Positions 37,866 through 47,016 of a stretch of 64,000 nucleotides of DNA are shown piece after piece; position 1 is the first letter of the stretch; the number at the start of each line of letters is the position of its first letter. Origin of the DNA: Desulfosarcina alkanivorans (GTDB lineage: Bacteria > Desulfobacterota > Desulfobacteria > Desulfobacterales > Desulfosarcinaceae). The DNA lies in contig NZ_AP021874.1 in assembly GCF_009688945.1 (NCBI RefSeq), forward strand, positions 4,340,001 through 4,404,000, given 5' to 3'. The notes beneath the pieces were generated by a model. It did not search any database and was not told the origin of the DNA. It saw only the letters and a list, made by a program, of their open reading frames with translations. Both the position numbers and the translations under genes were made by a program.

Positions 37866-40124
37866 TCAGAAGAGGTGAGGCCAGAATGCCTTCTGGACGT
37901 CGATCACCCTGGAAATGATGGTTGGCATAAAAGGAGGACGCCGGGTGCCGACACCAGATGGGTCACGGTTGCGGCTGTCGGTGTCGCATAATTGCTGCAG
38001 GAACCGGAGGCCGCAGGTTTCGATGCCTTTGACGCTGTATCCGCCTTCAAGGACAAAAGCGATGCGCCCCCGGCATTCCCGCTCGGCCATCCCGATGAGC
38101 ATGGCGGTCAGCACCCCGTAGCCTTCTGGAGTGACGTTCATGCCCCCCAACCGGTCGTGCAGATACAGATCGAACCCCAGTGAAACCAGGACGGCCCCGG
38201 GCCTGAATCCATGGGCCAGGGGGGCGACAATCTGCTGGACCACGGCGGCAAACGCCCTGTCGCCGGCACCTTTATCCATGGGGATATTCACCGTGAACCC
38301 TTTCCCCGGCCCCTCGCCGATCTCACCGATGTTTCCCGTTCCCGGATAGGCCGGGAAACGATGGGTGGAGACATACAATACCGAGGGGTCATCATAAAAA
38401 GCAACCTGGGTGCCATTGCCGTGGTGGGCGTCTATATCGACAATCATGATGCGTTCCACGCCGTGAACGTTTTGAAGGTAACGCGCGGCCAGGGCCACAT
38501 TGTTAAGCAGGCAGAATCCCATTGCCCGATGCGGTTCGGCGTGATGTCCGGGGGGACGCACGGCGGCCACTCCCCGGGTGGCCCGGCCGTCACAAATACC
38601 ATCCATAAGCCGGAATAGGCCGCCCACGGCCAGGCAGGCCACCTCCCAGGAGTGTTCGGTGGTCTGGGTGTCCATGTCCAGGGACACCAGCTGCCGGCCC
38701 GAGGTTTTTTCCAGACCGTCCAGATAGCCGGCTGAATGGACCCACAGCAATTGCTCGCGCTCGGCCGGTTCGATGGGCAGGGCGTGCCACCGCCCGGCGA
38801 CGCTGGGATGGGCAAGCGCACGGTTGAAGGCATCCAGTCGTCGGGGGCTTTCCAGGTGAAACACCTTTTGCAGGTGCAGGGAGAACCGCGGATCGTTGAC
38901 CACCAGGACCGTGGCCCTTGAATCGGGGGTCTCTCCGGCGATGCGGACCTTGCCGGTCCGGATGGCCAGGTCGATAAGGGCCGTTGCTTCGGGGATCCGG
39001 GCCTGATGCTTCAGCAACCCGGCCAGTGCCGTGGTTGCCGGATAGGGCTGATAGCGGCACATGAGACAGCGGTGGATAAACCGCAGGATCGACGCCCGCC
39101 TGGCCCCGGATGCGCGGCGCAGGACCTTGATCGACCTGTGGATGAGCGCCTCCAGCCTGGCCTGGACCCTCCCACCCGGCGGCCGGTGATCGTCAGCCAT
39201 GTCAACAATACCCGTCAGCAGGTATCCGCGGGGCGTCTCCAGCACGTACCGGCACAGCCGCTGTTCCTTGAAGCCGCCGTTCAGGTAAAACGTCCGGGCG
39301 CCCAGTTCCCCGTCCAGAAAAATATGGCGGGCGCCGGGGTAGCAAGTCTGCCAGAGCATCCAGACGCCCGCCAGCAGAAAGGTTCCCACCCCTTTCGGCG
39401 GCGTGTCGGTGTCCAGGTGCTGTGGCATCCGCCGGGCGATATATTTGATTTCCAGGCGGGTGTCGACCGCCTCATGGTGCATCCGAAGCATGACCAGGCC
39501 CAGGATCCGCTGCCGGGAAATGCAGGCGAATATCCACGGCAGTGTGCCATCCGACCAGCACGCAAGCAGAAACCGGACGGTGAAAAATTCGAAACGCTGC
39601 CCGGCCACCTGTTGCATCGTTGCCCGTGTGAGGGGCAGTGGCATGAACCGGGCCGGCTGCCCGCCGGCAAGGTGTCCGCAAAAATGGGGTCCGCTCACGC
39701 TGGCATCGGGCAGCCGAAGCGGCTCGTCCAGGCCGGTCGGCAGTACCGCCAGCCGCCGCAGTTCATGGTCCACCACCAGCCTTGCAGCGCCACGCTGGAT
39801 CTCACCGGCCAGTTGGCGCACGTTCCCTGAGGTCCAGTCGGCGGCCATATCCTGCTTGTGCCGGAGCGCTCCCAATTTAAAGACCAGGGACTGTTCGAGG
39901 GCGGCAATGCCTTCCGCGACAAAAGCCGTTTTGGGGATCGTCACCCGCTCGCCTTCAAAATAGTAGTGAAATCCACGGTCCCCGTAGTCCCTTACAGGGG
40001 TGTCTTCAGTGGTCGGGAGGCGTATCCGGTTCGCATCAAACAGTTCCCGCAGCCCGTAGCCGCATTCCCGGTCCACGGCATCGATGGCATCGATGGCCTT
40101 TTTCAGGTGTTCGCGCTTGATCAT
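37866..40124 (-). CDS. GNAT acetyltransferase-like / class I histone-deacetylase-like fusion protein
   Basis: 752 residues from the ATG at 40124, whose ATGA overlaps the upstream kinase stop. Residues 175-310 look like a GNAT acetyltransferase: LEIKYIARR strand, acetyl-CoA loop KGVGTFL (244-250) and TFYLNGGF (278-285). Residues 403-715 are a full HDAC/AcuC/acetylpolyamine-hydrolase domain: RPPGHHAE (His527, His528), DIDAHHGNGT (zinc ligands Asp565, His567), SLGFD (Asp652) and LEGGY (Tyr696). Residues 1-170 are not recognised. All deacetylase residues are present, so lysine (or amine) deacetylation is likely. Acetylation by the N-terminal half is plausible. The set GNAT + HDAC with CBS proteins next door recalls AcuA/AcuC/AcuB of Bacillus, which control acetyl-CoA synthetase. 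Confidence 0.85.
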   Translation of the reverse strand: MIKREHLKKAIDAIDAVDRECGYGLRELFDANRIRLPTTEDTPVRDYGDRGFHYYFEGERVTIPKTAFVAEGIAALEQSLVFKLGALRHKQDMAADWTSGNVRQLAGEIQRGAARLVVDHELRRLAVLPTGLDEPLRLPDASVSGPHFCGHLAGGQPARFMPLPLTRATMQQVAGQRFEFFTVRFLLACWSDGTLPWIFACISRQRILGLVMLRMHHEAVDTRLEIKYIARRMPQHLDTDTPPKGVGTFLLAGVWMLWQTCYPGARHIFLDGELGARTFYLNGGFKEQRLCRYVLETPRGYLLTGIVDMADDHRPPGGRVQARLEALIHRSIKVLRRASGARRASILRFIHRCLMCRYQPYPATTALAGLLKHQARIPEATALIDLAIRTGKVRIAGETPDSRATVLVVNDPRFSLHLQKVFHLESPRRLDAFNRALAHPSVAGRWHALPIEPAEREQLLWVHSAGYLDGLEKTSGRQLVSLDMDTQTTEHSWEVACLAVGGLFRLMDGICDGRATRGVAAVRPPGHHAEPHRAMGFCLLNNVALAARYLQNVHGVERIMIVDIDAHHGNGTQVAFYDDPSVLYVSTHRFPAYPGTGNIGEIGEGPGKGFTVNIPMDKGAGDRAFAAVVQQIVAPLAHGFRPGAVLVSLGFDLYLHDRLGGMNVTPEGYGVLTAMLIGMAERECRGRIAFVLEGGYSVKGIETCGLRFLQQLCDTDSRNRDPSGVGTRRPPFMPTIISRVIDVQKAFWPHLF

Positions 40125-41785
40125 GTCCCGCTGGTCGTCCGTCGTTCCCGGTTGGTACAATCGGGCAGGGAATAACCGGATGGCAGCACCATCCTGAACA
40201 TCGCTCCCCCGGCAGATGATCGCTCCAGCGTCAGTGAGCCCCCCAGGGACTCAAAAATATCCCTTGCCACAGGAAGCCCCAGGCCGGTGCCGTCGGATTT
40301 GGTGGTGAACAGGGGTTCAAAAATCCGCTCCCGATCGGCCGCCGGGATTCCCGGGCCGCTGTCGGCAATGGTCACGGCCACACCTTGGCCCTCGGCGGCG
40401 ACGGCAATTTGAATCTCTCCATGCTTGTCCACGGCGCGCACGGCATTGAGCAAAATATTCTGAATGGCATGACGCAATCGGCCGCGATCGCTTCTGATCA
40501 CCGGCGGTTCCGGGTCAAGGGCCCATGCCACCCGGATGCATCGCAGGGCCAGGTCCTTTTTCAACCACGCGACCAGCTCCTCCAGCACCGCCACCAGGTT
40601 CACGTCGGTGATCAGGGAGGCCTCAGCACGCATGCTGGAAAGAAACTGGCCCAGACGTTCCCGGGCGGTGGTGGCCGACTCCCTGATCTGTGCCAGGTCG
40701 TCGCCCACCTGGGGCGTGCAAGCGCCGGCCAGATGATTCTCCATCCACTGTGATGCCACCGTGATGCTGGCCAGCCGGCCTGCGATGTCCTCGAGCAGGC
40801 CCATCCCCAGCTCCATGGTCGACGCCATGAAACTGCTCCGGCAAAGCTGGCGGTTCAGGTGCTGGATCCGCTGCCGTTTGTCCTCCAGCCGGCTGACGAG
40901 GGTGTTGGCGGTGAGCAGGATCAGAAACATGATAATGATCCCACCGAGAATCAGGGCCCAAAAGGAAAGAATACGCATTTCCAGGGCCGGGGCAAACACC
41001 TCATCGGCATCGAAGCGGGCCGCCAGCACCCAGGACGCGGCCGACAGCCAGGTGGTAACCAGAATTTTTCCGCTGGCCTCATGAACCCGGGTGCCGTCGA
41101 ACCGACCTTGAACGCCGAGGCCGGAGTCGGCCATCAGGCGCCAGCCGGTCCGTGGCCGGGTCTGATAGTGCCCCTGTCGATTGACCAGAAAAAAGTCCGC
41201 CGTTTTGAAGGTTTCCCCGTTGGGCATCAGCTGCCGCCCGAGAATTCCGGCATCGATACTCGCCCGGATGATCAGGGATGGGTGGTCGTGATCCCTTCGG
41301 ACGGCAATACTGACGTGGGGAAGCTGACGGTACCCCAGTTCCTGGTCACTGATGCAGGCCCCCGTTGAACGGGCCATCCGAAACCAGGGCCGATCACTGA
41401 AATTGCGGGTCTCCCTGGCCAAAAACCCCTTGTAGGCCAGCTGATTGCCGTCCAGGTCGAAAATCGCCAAATCATTAATCCAGGGAAATTCACGGGTCAG
41501 GTCACGGGTATACGCCTCGAAGTTTTCCTGGCCGGTAAGGATGGTGGTGGGTGTTCTGGCCACCCATTTCAGCTCCAGGACGCGGTCGCTCAGGAACCGG
41601 TCCAGATTCTGCCGACGCAGCTCAACATCCCGGACGAGCATGTCGATGGTCCTGGCCTTGAAGATCGACACGGCATAGATGGAAAAAATACCGCCGAGAA
41701 CCACCAACGGGATAAATGCGGACCCCATGAGCGCCGCCAGTACCCGGTTCCACAATCGCCGAAAATGAGGATAATCATTTTTCAT
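40121..41785 (-). CDS. Cache-domain sensor kinase without phospho-acceptor histidine
   Basis: 554 residues. Membrane segments at about 15-40 and 270-292 enclose a Cache-like periplasmic sensor (LAIFDLDGNQLAYKGF; DRPWFRMARSTG). The helix where paralogues read GVAHEINNPL reads GLLEDIAGRL here, placing Glu332 at the histidine position. The ATPase domain is intact (NILLNAVRAV, DSGPGIP, GTGLGLPV). It may act on a partner kinase or work by ATP-dependent conformational change. It lies 13 bp downstream of the CBS response regulator and overlaps the GNAT-HDAC gene, indicating a single operon. Confidence 0.88.
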   Translation of the reverse strand: MKNDYPHFRRLWNRVLAALMGSAFIPLVVLGGIFSIYAVSIFKARTIDMLVRDVELRRQNLDRFLSDRVLELKWVARTPTTILTGQENFEAYTRDLTREFPWINDLAIFDLDGNQLAYKGFLARETRNFSDRPWFRMARSTGACISDQELGYRQLPHVSIAVRRDHDHPSLIIRASIDAGILGRQLMPNGETFKTADFFLVNRQGHYQTRPRTGWRLMADSGLGVQGRFDGTRVHEASGKILVTTWLSAASWVLAARFDADEVFAPALEMRILSFWALILGGIIIMFLILLTANTLVSRLEDKRQRIQHLNRQLCRSSFMASTMELGMGLLEDIAGRLASITVASQWMENHLAGACTPQVGDDLAQIRESATTARERLGQFLSSMRAEASLITDVNLVAVLEELVAWLKKDLALRCIRVAWALDPEPPVIRSDRGRLRHAIQNILLNAVRAVDKHGEIQIAVAAEGQGVAVTIADSGPGIPAADRERIFEPLFTTKSDGTGLGLPVARDIFESLGGSLTLERSSAGGAMFRMVLPSGYSLPDCTNRERRTTSGT

Positions 41786-41798
41786 GGTTTCTCATCGT

Positions 41799-42680
41799 TC
41801 AATCTGTATCGATTGCGCCGTCTGCACTGTCCAGGTATACCAGGACATCCCTGAGCCGAATCACACCAAGCACCCGCCGATCCGCACAGGTAACGGGCAG
41901 CGTCCGGATGCCCTCGTCCATCATCAGTTTCGCCACCTGCTTCAGCGGCGTTGCCGGGTCAACCGAAAGGGTGTCCGAAATCATCACCGCACCGACCGTC
42001 ACATCCGGCAGCCATTGGGGGTTGGCGGACAGATCTTCCCAGGTGAGGGCCTTTAACCCTTTGAAACGGGCGACACGATTGACGATATCCTGTTTGCTCA
42101 AGTGGCCGGCCAGACAATCGTCGGCATCCACAACAAAAAGCGTTTCTCCGGCCATCCTGGGCAATCGGTGGTTGAGGATGGAAAAGGCTTCCAGCAGGGG
42201 GTCCCCATCCTCGATTCGCCGGAAGGCATTCAGGATCAACTCCCCGGCCAGCCTGCGGGGCCACAGGATAGGCCGGCGCCGAATCTGCCCGACGGTGCAG
42301 GCCGCTTCCAATTTCGCCACCAGGTCCTCAATCCCGCATGGTTTCATCAGATAGTCGAACGCACCCCGGCGAATCGCTTCGATGCCCGTTTCCAGTGTCG
42401 CGTGGCCGGTCAGCATAATCACCGGCGGCGCCGGCTTTTTTGCCTGTATCCGGCCCAGGGCCGTCATGCCGTCCATGACCGGCATGCGAATATCCAGCAC
42501 CACGGCATCGAACGTCCGGCCACCGACCAGATCCAGGGCCTGCCGACCGTCTCCGGCGGTGACCACATCAAAGCCACGCGCGATCAGGAGACGGCGCAGC
42601 TGGGTTGCAAACCGATCCTCATCGTCCACCAGAAGTACCCGCCGGGCCGGCGGGGATCGGGTCGCCAGGGCATCATCCAT
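41799..42680 (-). CDS. Response regulator with C-terminal CBS pair
   Basis: 293 residues from the ATG at 42680 (AAAGAGG upstream); the frame continues to 43043 but that part is not protein-like. Receiver domain at 12-130: VLLVDDEDR, Asp in VVLDIRMPVMDG, MLTGHA, YLMKPC. Residues 160-290 form two CBS motifs (ETLFVVDADDCLAGHLSKQDIV and LPVTCADRRVLGVIRLRDVL), which in other proteins bind AMP, ATP or SAM. No DNA-binding domain. It joins phospho-signalling with possible adenylate sensing and heads the operon RR-CBS, sensor, GNAT-HDAC. Confidence 0.9.
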   Translation of the reverse strand: MDDALATRSPPARRVLLVDDEDRFATQLRRLLIARGFDVVTAGDGRQALDLVGGRTFDAVVLDIRMPVMDGMTALGRIQAKKPAPPVIMLTGHATLETGIEAIRRGAFDYLMKPCGIEDLVAKLEAACTVGQIRRRPILWPRRLAGELILNAFRRIEDGDPLLEAFSILNHRLPRMAGETLFVVDADDCLAGHLSKQDIVNRVARFKGLKALTWEDLSANPQWLPDVTVGAVMISDTLSVDPATPLKQVAKLMMDEGIRTLPVTCADRRVLGVIRLRDVLVYLDSADGAIDTD

Positions 42681-43026
42681 AAAGGGCCTCTTTGGGGTGA
42701 TGGGTTGTCGCTTTCCGACCACGGTCGCCGTTGATGATCTATACCGTTGAATCAAAAGCCGTGCCATCACGGCAACAACCGGAACGCCCACCGATGGCAA
42801 AAGAGGTCCGGCGCCGCAGGGCCAACGTGCTGACCGCCGGGAGGGCTGCAACGGCAGGGATGGCCGTTGAGAACACCATTGGTGGACAGGCGGTCGGCAC
42901 ACTGTCTCCTGAACCTGGACACCGCGGGTCGTCCAGGTGACCGCTTCAATGTCAGACCACCACAAGAAGCAGCCCCCGGGCCGAATCGACCACCGATGCT
43001 GAACCGGTCCGGGGCAGGTATCGAAA
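42681..43026. other. Divergent regulatory region of the CBS operons
   Basis: No gene on either strand. It lies between sigma-54-type promoters pointing left (42751-42766) and right (43027-43042), so enhancer sites for the nearby NtrC-type activator would be expected here. I could not define one with confidence. Confidence 0.5.
42751..42766 (-). promoter_or_regulatory. Sigma-54-like promoter candidate for RR-CBS / sensor / GNAT-HDAC operon
   Basis: Minus strand TGGCACGGCTTTTGAT. The -24 box TGGCACG is a perfect consensus and the spacing is right, but the -12 GC reads GA. Predicted leader about 60 nt. Confidence 0.45.
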
Positions 43027-43042
43027 TGGCATTTGGCTTGCA
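43027..43042 (+). promoter_or_regulatory. Sigma-54 promoter candidate for small CBS protein
   Basis: TGGCATTTGGCTTGCA: GG and GC exactly 10 bp apart with a TTGCA -12 box. Predicted leader about 115 nt before the gene at 43168. Confidence 0.6.
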
Positions 43043-43167
43043 AATGTTTTCATCCAGACGAGAAACATGCAACCAGCAGAATCCCATAAGCCGCAGACGA
43101 CGAGCCGGGGCGATTTTGAACACCGACTGAACGCCGGCGGCTACCGCCGTCACTTGAGACGTCGTCC

Positions 43168-43389
43168 ATGCATACACGAACCCTGAACAGCGTCAGAGAG
43201 ATCCTGCTCCCCTATAACGGGAAACTGCCCCTGAATCCGTCGGTGCACCTCAACGATCCGGTCACCACGGCCATCGAAACCATGGTCAGGCACAACCGGC
43301 ACATCATTCCGGTCGTCTGCAACATGCACCCCGTGGGCCAGGTTCGCCTCAAAGATGCTTTCGCCGCCGTCGGCATAAGGATGCCCTGA
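43168..43389 (+). CDS. Small single-CBS-motif protein
   Basis: 73 residues. Residues 25-70 match one CBS motif (VTTAIETMVRHNRHIIPVVCNMHPVGQVRLKDAFAAVG). CBS motifs normally work in pairs, so it may dimerise or complete the CBS pair of the divergent response regulator. The ribosome site is weak, but a sigma-54-type promoter upstream supports expression. An AcuB-like adaptor role is inference. Confidence 0.6.
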   Translation: MHTRTLNSVREILLPYNGKLPLNPSVHLNDPVTTAIETMVRHNRHIIPVVCNMHPVGQVRLKDAFAAVGIRMP

Positions 43390-43416
43390 ACACCGGGCGC
43401 CATTTCGATCCGCAGT

Positions 43417-44847
43417 TTAATTCATCTCCGGTTCCGCGCTCTGGTGATCAGGCAGCCCCTTGTATTGGTCGGTGACAATGCCCGCTTCTTTCATCAGGCG
43501 GTGCAGATACTGACGCTGAATACCGGCCTTCTGGGCCGCACGGCTCACGTTCCCGCCATGGTCCCGAAGCAGCTGGTCAATGTACTGCCGGTGGAAGATC
43601 GCCACCATTTGATCCTTGGCATCCTTGAAGGGCAGCTGGCCCAGTGAAGGCGGTAATGCGCCGATCATTTGGGAACGTTCCCTCTCCAGAAACAGGTCCT
43701 CGGGCATCAGGGTTTCGGTCCGGCAGAAAATCACCCCCCGCTCGATAATGTTTTCCAGCTCGCGCACATTGCCCGGATAATCCAGAGCCATGAGGCGCTG
43801 CATGGCCGACGGGTGAATTCCGCTAATGCGCTTATTGTTGATCCCGGCGTATTTTTTCAGGAAATGGTGGCCGAGCAGGGGAATATCCCCACGCCGCTGG
43901 GCCAGCGACGGCAACTCGAAATGAATCACGTTGAGGCGGTAAAAAAGGTCTTCGCGGAACCGCCCGCGGGCAATCTCCTTCCTGAGGTGACGGTTGGTGG
44001 CCGAAATAAACCGGGTGTCCGCCTTTCGAGTGACATTTCCGCCCACGGGCCGGTATTCACCCTCCTGGAGCAGGCGCAGCAGTTTGGTCTGGAGAATAGG
44101 GCTCAGATCCCCGATTTCATCCAGGAACAAGGTACCGCCATGGGCATCTGCCACCAGTCCCCGCTTGTCTTTCCAGGCCCCGGTAAAGGCACCTTTGACG
44201 TGACCGAACAACTCGCTTTCGAGCACATTTTCGGGAATGGCTGTACAGTTGATGGTAATAAAACGATTCTCTTTCTGGCGGCTGTGGGCATGGATGGCCT
44301 TGGCCACCAACTCCTTTCCCGTACCGCTGGGTCCGGTAATCAGGACGGTTCCCTGGGTCGGCGCCACCTGGCGGATTCGATCGAAAATGTCACGCATCAC
44401 CGGCGTGACACCCAACAGTGAGGCAAATCCGTTCTGCTTGCCCAGCGCCTCCCGCAAGGCCCTGTTTTCCCGCGTGATGGACTGAATACTGATGACGTTT
44501 TCGATGGTAACCAGTATCCGCTCCCGGCGGAAAGGCTTGGTGATGTAATCGCAGGCGCCCTTGCGGGTGGCTTCCACGGCCGTCTCGATGGTGCCGAAAG
44601 CGGTCATGACAACCACCGACAGGGTGGGATCGATCTCCTTTATGCCCTCCAGCAGGCGAATGCCGTCCATTTTAGGCATCTTCAAATCCGTGATCACCAG
44701 GTCGAACCCACCTGCCTTCACACATTCGAGGGCCACCATCGGGTCGCTGGCGGTTTCGACCTGGTGATCGGTTTCTTCCGTGATGATGCGCTCGAGCAGC
44801 AGCAGCATGTCCCGTTCATCGTCAACGACCAATATGCGGCCTTTCAT
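43417..44847 (-). CDS. NtrC-family sigma-54-dependent response regulator
   Basis: 476 residues from the ATG at 44847, with AGGAGGGTCT upstream. Receiver (ILVVDDE; Asp in LVITDLKMPKMDG), sigma-54 AAA+ domain with GPSGTGKELVAKAIH, GAFTGAWKDKRG (sigma-54 contact loop) and GTLFLDEIGDL, then a Fis-type helix-turn-helix (GGNVSRAAQKAGIQRQYLHRLMKE). It activates sigma-54 promoters when phosphorylated by the overlapping kinase. Several sigma-54 promoter candidates within 10 kb are the obvious targets. Confidence 0.95.
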   Translation of the reverse strand: MKGRILVVDDERDMLLLLERIITEETDHQVETASDPMVALECVKAGGFDLVITDLKMPKMDGIRLLEGIKEIDPTLSVVVMTAFGTIETAVEATRKGACDYITKPFRRERILVTIENVISIQSITRENRALREALGKQNGFASLLGVTPVMRDIFDRIRQVAPTQGTVLITGPSGTGKELVAKAIHAHSRQKENRFITINCTAIPENVLESELFGHVKGAFTGAWKDKRGLVADAHGGTLFLDEIGDLSPILQTKLLRLLQEGEYRPVGGNVTRKADTRFISATNRHLRKEIARGRFREDLFYRLNVIHFELPSLAQRRGDIPLLGHHFLKKYAGINNKRISGIHPSAMQRLMALDYPGNVRELENIIERGVIFCRTETLMPEDLFLERERSQMIGALPPSLGQLPFKDAKDQMVAIFHRQYIDQLLRDHGGNVSRAAQKAGIQRQYLHRLMKEAGIVTDQYKGLPDHQSAEPEMN

Positions 44848-46985
44848 AGACCCTCCTGTGGGCACTGCGGCAGTTTCACGGTAAACGTGGTGCCGCTCCC
44901 CCCCCCGGCCCCACCATCCGCCACACGGCTTTCACAGTGGATGGAACCGCCGAAATTGTTGATGATGCCGTAACTGACAAAAAGCCCAAGCCCGGTTCCT
45001 TCACCTTCTGGCTTGGTCGTAAAAAAGGGTTCGTAAATACGATCCAGATTCCCTTCCTGAATCCCGCAACCGGTATCCGACACCCTGACCACGACCCGCC
45101 GGGAGCCTTTCTCCAGATGGACGCCGATGGTCAGGACGCCTCCCCGGGGCATGGCGCCGACGGCGTTGTTCATCAGGTTGAGAAAAACCTGCTGCAGTTG
45201 CCGGTTGTCTCCCCGCACCCGCGGCAGCCGTCGGGCGATATCGGTCCTGACCGTTACGGCCTTGTGCTCGATGCTGTGCCGGGCCACCTGGATGATTTCA
45301 TCCAGGCAGCGGACCAGGTCCGTGGATTCCTCCGAAACATCGCGATCCCTGGCGAAACTGAGCAGGTTTTCAACGATCTCCTTGCAGTGCAGGCCCTGGC
45401 GCTCGATGACCTTCAGATCCTCGAAGGCTTGGCTTCCCGGTGGCTGCTTGCGTATCTGAAGGTCACAAAATCCCAGAATCACCCCGATCGGATTGTTGAT
45501 TTCGTGGGCCACACCGGCGGCCAGGGTGCCCAGTGCCGCCAACTTCTCGGTGGTCACCAGGTGACGCTGAAGTTTTTTGTTCTCCGTGATGTCCCTGGCG
45601 ATGCAGAGCACGGCGCTGAGTTCTCCGGCTTCATTTTTCAGGGGCATGTAATTGGCGCTGAGCCATACCGGAGGATCCACGCTGCGGATCTCAATCTCCT
45701 CCCGGACACTCCGTTCGGTGGCGTATACCTGTTTGACGGCCTTGATGTTTCGCCGGGCCACGTCGTCGGCGAGCAGATCGGCCAGGGACCGCCCCGTGAG
45801 ATGCTCCGCATCGCTGCCGAAAAAATTGGCCGTAAAGCTGTTTGCGGACGTCAGCCGGGCCGACGCGTCCAGGGTGAAAATGAAATCCTCGGCGCTTTCG
45901 ATGAGCAGGCGGTATTTCTCTTCGGAGCGTTTCAATGCCCGGGTGCGGCTGTCCACCAGCCGTTCCAGCCCCCGGGAGAAGCGCATCTCGAACAGGTAGA
46001 GGGCCGTGGCAGCGGCGGCCACCACGAACAGCATCAATCCCTGGAGTACCAGCAGCCATCGATGGATCTGTCCCATGGCGCTGGCGATTTCATGGGTCGG
46101 CGCCACCACGGCGACACTCCAGAACTGCCCGGGTGTCTGTGAGATATGAACGGGACAAAAGGCGATCAGTTTGGGCATCCGTCCGGTAATGCCGCGATGC
46201 CAGGCCGAGATATATGTGCCGGTGCCTTCCCTGCCCTGGAGCATTTCGTCCTTCTGGATCCGGTCGATCTGGACGAAATCCAGGTCCGGATAGGTCTCTT
46301 TTCGGGCATCGAAGGCGCTGCGGCCGATAAAGTCCGTATAGGGGTGGTAAAGAAAGCGCCCCTGGCCATCGATGATCCAGGCATAGCCGCTGTTGCCGGA
46401 ACGGACATCCTTGAGCAGGGGGGAGAAAAACCAGGCCAGGTTGATCCGAAACAGGAAAAAATACCGGCTGCCCGAACCCATTGGGGTCATCATGATCAAA
46501 TCGAGGCCGGAACCATCCAAAGGGGAACGGCTCACCCGGATTTCTCCCGGACCAGGCAGCCGGTCCGGGACATGGCCCCGGCCAAATACCGGAGGCGCCT
46601 GAAACGGATTGCCGCGGGAAAACACCCAGGCGGTCCCCGCAACACGGTCCCATATCCGGATCTCGGTGCCTCCGGCAGCGGAGATCCGTTCCAGTGCAGG
46701 CTGCAACCGGGCCTGCCATATAGCCGGGTCCGACACGGGTGCCGCATCCCCGCCGGCGATTTTCAGCAATTCTTCTTCCAGGGTAACCAGTGAATTTTCC
46801 ACCAGCTTGCGGATAATTCGGGCAACGGTCAACTGCTCCTGGTTGAACTGGTCGCTTACCAGCAGCACCATCTGCCGTGTGAACCGCAGGTGAATGGCGA
46901 CCGCGGACACCAGGACCACAAGGGCAGCGGCCACGATGATCCGGCCGATCCGCTTTTGGCGGGGTTGGCGCAAAACAACTTTCAT
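44844..46985 (-). CDS. Sensor histidine kinase with Cache and PAS domains
   Basis: 713 residues. Membrane helix at about 15-33, periplasmic Cache-like sensor to about 310 (with DGQGRFLYHPYTDFIG), second membrane helix (LLVLQGLMLFVVAAAATALYLF), PAS domain (YRLLIESAEDFIFTLDASARLTSAN), phospho-acceptor helix with GVAHEINNPIGV and ATPase motifs NLMNNAVGAM, DTGCGI, GEGTGLGLFV. Its stop overlaps the NtrC-type regulator start (ATGA), so these are cognate partners. There is no clear Shine-Dalgarno. Confidence 0.94.
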   Translation of the reverse strand: MKVVLRQPRQKRIGRIIVAAALVVLVSAVAIHLRFTRQMVLLVSDQFNQEQLTVARIIRKLVENSLVTLEEELLKIAGGDAAPVSDPAIWQARLQPALERISAAGGTEIRIWDRVAGTAWVFSRGNPFQAPPVFGRGHVPDRLPGPGEIRVSRSPLDGSGLDLIMMTPMGSGSRYFFLFRINLAWFFSPLLKDVRSGNSGYAWIIDGQGRFLYHPYTDFIGRSAFDARKETYPDLDFVQIDRIQKDEMLQGREGTGTYISAWHRGITGRMPKLIAFCPVHISQTPGQFWSVAVVAPTHEIASAMGQIHRWLLVLQGLMLFVVAAAATALYLFEMRFSRGLERLVDSRTRALKRSEEKYRLLIESAEDFIFTLDASARLTSANSFTANFFGSDAEHLTGRSLADLLADDVARRNIKAVKQVYATERSVREEIEIRSVDPPVWLSANYMPLKNEAGELSAVLCIARDITENKKLQRHLVTTEKLAALGTLAAGVAHEINNPIGVILGFCDLQIRKQPPGSQAFEDLKVIERQGLHCKEIVENLLSFARDRDVSEESTDLVRCLDEIIQVARHSIEHKAVTVRTDIARRLPRVRGDNRQLQQVFLNLMNNAVGAMPRGGVLTIGVHLEKGSRRVVVRVSDTGCGIQEGNLDRIYEPFFTTKPEGEGTGLGLFVSYGIINNFGGSIHCESRVADGGAGGGSGTTFTVKLPQCPQEGL

Positions 46986-47000
46986 AACAGGTTTGGCAGG

Positions 47001-47016
47001 AGCAAATCACATGCCA
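47001..47016 (-). promoter_or_regulatory. Sigma-54 promoter candidate just before the NtrC-system kinase
   Basis: Minus strand TGGCATGTGATTTGCT: GG-N10-GC exact. The predicted transcription start (near 46990) would be only ~5 nt before the kinase ATG, leaving almost no leader. Confidence 0.4.

Noticed and set aside
42681..43043. N-terminal extension of the response regulator-CBS frame
   Set aside because: Not protein-like and crosses promoter candidates; the ATG at 42680 directly precedes the receiver domain.
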